This document shows positions 5,145-6,205 of a stretch of 6,205 nt of DNA, piece after piece. The notes under the pieces were generated by a model. That model saw only the letters and a list, made by a program, of their open reading frames with translations, searched no databases and was not told the DNA's origin. Source of the DNA: Firmicutes bacterium HGW-Firmicutes-10 (GTDB lineage: Bacteria > Bacillota_I > Bacilli_A > Erysipelotrichales > Erysipelotrichaceae). The position numbers were made by a program, and so were the translations under genes. The first letter of the stretch is position 1. Each line of letters opens with the position of its first letter. The stretch is taken from the NCBI GenBank assembly GCA_002841605.1, contig PHAF01000108.1, positions 1 to 6,205 of the forward strand, read 5' to 3'.

Positions 5145-5975
5145 TTACTGTTTTAACCATTTAATTAGTTTTTTATAAAGATCCAGTGACTCTTGAGACG
5201 CTTTTTGATCGAATGCATGCTCACTCATACTGGATGTGAACAACTGTCCGGATTTGCTTTTTCTCTGAAGCAATAGCGATTGCTTATAACTTACATCATA
5301 ATCAAACTGACTTGCTGCCAGAAACAGTTTTGGAAATTCAGAAACTTCAACATCTATTGTGTATTCTTCAGTTCGATCGTTTATCCCAAGCAGCTGTAAC
5401 CAGTTTCCTTTTTGTCTTGAATAAACATACAATGGATACCTTTTTCTAAGATCGCTCACAAACAATGGTATGTCCTCAATCGCTGACTTAACATCATCGA
5501 ACGTCATCTTCGGATATCTTCCATAATGATCGCTCGCCTTTTTAAACTCTGCGTCTTCGAATGTACTATATCCATAAAAGACGATTACGCTTTCGGGTAC
5601 CTTCTTATTCATCTCAATCATTCGCTTGGTCAGAAACAAAGCAAGATAACCTCCTGCCGATCGACCAAAAAGGATATAATCATTTGACAGGTTCATTATA
5701 TGATGATTATCTAAAAACCATAGCAACTGCATTTCAATGAAGTCGCAAATCTGCGGTAATTTCATTTCTGGTGCTTTGGGATAATCCATACAAAGTAAAT
5801 CAAACCCTGCCTTTGTGAAATGATCTATGGCATGCGATGGAAGGTCATCTTTACTTCCAAAGATAAACCCTCCGCCATGATAATATACGATCGTTTTATT
5901 CACACGATTACTCATCGCCCGGTGCAAGGAGGCCTGATGATGAAATCCATTTATTTCAAAGCCGATCGTTTCCAT
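5145..5975 (-). CDS. Alpha/beta hydrolase (esterase-like, HGGG type)
   Basis: A 276-residue cytoplasmic hydrolase, probably acting on an ester or related bond of a small molecule. Visible marks are the oxyanion-hole HGGGF (33-37), DYPKAPE (64-70, equivalent to DYRLAPE of hormone-sensitive-lipase relatives), and the nucleophile elbow GRSAGG (104-109) with Ser106. Asp225 or Asp227 in SQFDYDVS is the likely acid, and His253 in SEHAF the likely base, so the triad looks complete. The usual GDSAGG has Arg in place of Asp. There is no signal peptide. The region 145-210 forms a cap inserted before the acid. The gene begins 7 bases after the stop of the amidohydrolase and has no clear Shine-Dalgarno site, so it is probably translated by coupling in one operon with it. 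No terminator follows. The true substrate is not known. Confidence 0.87.
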   Translation of the reverse strand: METIGFEINGFHHQASLHRAMSNRVNKTIVYYHGGGFIFGSKDDLPSHAIDHFTKAGFDLLCMDYPKAPEMKLPQICDFIEMQLLWFLDNHHIMNLSNDYILFGRSAGGYLALFLTKRMIEMNKKVPESVIVFYGYSTFEDAEFKKASDHYGRYPKMTFDDVKSAIEDIPLFVSDLRKRYPLYVYSRQKGNWLQLLGINDRTEEYTIDVEVSEFPKLFLAASQFDYDVSYKQSLLLQRKSKSGQLFTSSMSEHAFDQKASQESLDLYKKLIKWLKQ

Positions 5976-5982
5976 ATTTATA

Positions 5983-6205
5983 TTACGAATATACCGATCC
6001 GTTACGAACTAAAAAGACAGGTGCATTTTGATATGCGATCACTTCATTGACAGACAGGGCATCCAAAATCGTTACATCCGCACGATTGCCAATCTTGATT
6101 CCATAATTCTCAACGGAAAGAACTTTTGCTCCACCTGCAGTGATCATCTCAAAAATCTGATCAACTGAAGGTTTGTCTTTTAAATCAGCCTTGTAAAACA
6201 CAAAA
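5983..6205 (-). CDS. Amidohydrolase family protein, C-terminal part (cut by the window edge)
   Basis: Only the last ~73 codons are present; the reading frame stays open to the right edge. An internal GTG at 6201 is not taken as the start because the sequence around it looks like the middle of a protein and no ribosome site is seen. The pattern NYGIKIGNRADVTILDA, then SVNEVIAYQNAPVFLVRNGSVYS, is the typical C-terminus of metal-dependent amidohydrolases, closest in style to cytosine-deaminase-like enzymes. There the strand GxxADxxxLD and the final xxVxxNGxxV fold back into the small beta domain. The metal ligands and active site lie outside the window, so neither substrate nor activity can be judged. 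The next gene, the alpha/beta hydrolase, starts 7 bases after its stop and is probably co-transcribed. Confidence 0.75.
   Translation of the reverse strand, partial: FVFYKADLKDKPSVDQIFEMITAGGAKVLSVENYGIKIGNRADVTILDALSVNEVIAYQNAPVFLVRNGSVYS

Noticed and set aside
5926..6050. Plus-strand short frame starting at 5937 or 5940 behind AAGGAGG (5926-5932)
   Set aside because: The ribosome-like site is notable, but the ~37-codon product has no features, no promoter is seen, and it overlaps two real genes on the other strand. It is probably chance.
1..6205. CRISPR arrays, tRNA or rRNA genes, insertion sequences, attachment sites
   Set aside because: I saw no regularly spaced repeats, cloverleaf-like segments, transposase-like proteins or flanking terminal repeats on reading the window.

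Overview
The window looks like chromosomal DNA of a low-to-moderate G+C Gram-positive bacterium (Bacillota). The evidence is strong GGAGG-type ribosome sites, sigma-A promoters with TTGACT/GATAAT-like boxes, a catabolite-responsive (cre) sequence of the CcpA type, a lipoprotein signal peptide with an LLVGC lipobox, and clean intrinsic terminators. A finer placement (for example Clostridia or Erysipelotrichia) is only a guess. There are seven protein genes (one cut by the right edge) and no RNA gene, insertion sequence or CRISPR array that I can see.

Left part (1-2038). A class I SAM-dependent methyltransferase (98-859, minus) diverges from a two-gene operon of small membrane proteins on the plus strand, a DUF1475-type protein (1006-1344) and a DUF3159-type protein (1341-2009), which overlap by ATGA. 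The 146-bp divergent spacer holds a good minus-strand promoter and a perfect 8-bp inverted repeat that could serve both directions. A bidirectional terminator closes the methyltransferase at the left edge.

Middle (1971-5144). A TAXI-type TRAP transporter reads on the minus strand: lipoprotein solute-binding protein (3977-4954), then a fused small+large permease (2037-3905). A 12-bp hairpin without a U-tract separates the two. The transporter converges on the DUF3159 gene, and the two transcripts use interleaved terminators: the transporter's terminator lies inside the last codons of the DUF3159 gene. Upstream of the binding protein is a dense 190-bp control region with an extended -10 promoter, a second promoter, a cre-like site and several perfect palindromes.

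Right part (5145-6205). The C-terminal end of an amidohydrolase (cytosine-deaminase-like tail) is followed after 7 bases by an alpha/beta hydrolase of the HGGG / GxSxGG type, both on the minus strand and so probably one operon. No clear terminator follows the hydrolase, so some read-through into the transporter genes is possible. A reasonable but unproven picture is that the TRAP system imports a small organic anion or amide-like compound under carbon catabolite control, and that the hydrolases act on related compounds. The most interesting uncharacterised element is the DUF1475-DUF3159 membrane pair with its palindromic divergent promoter region.
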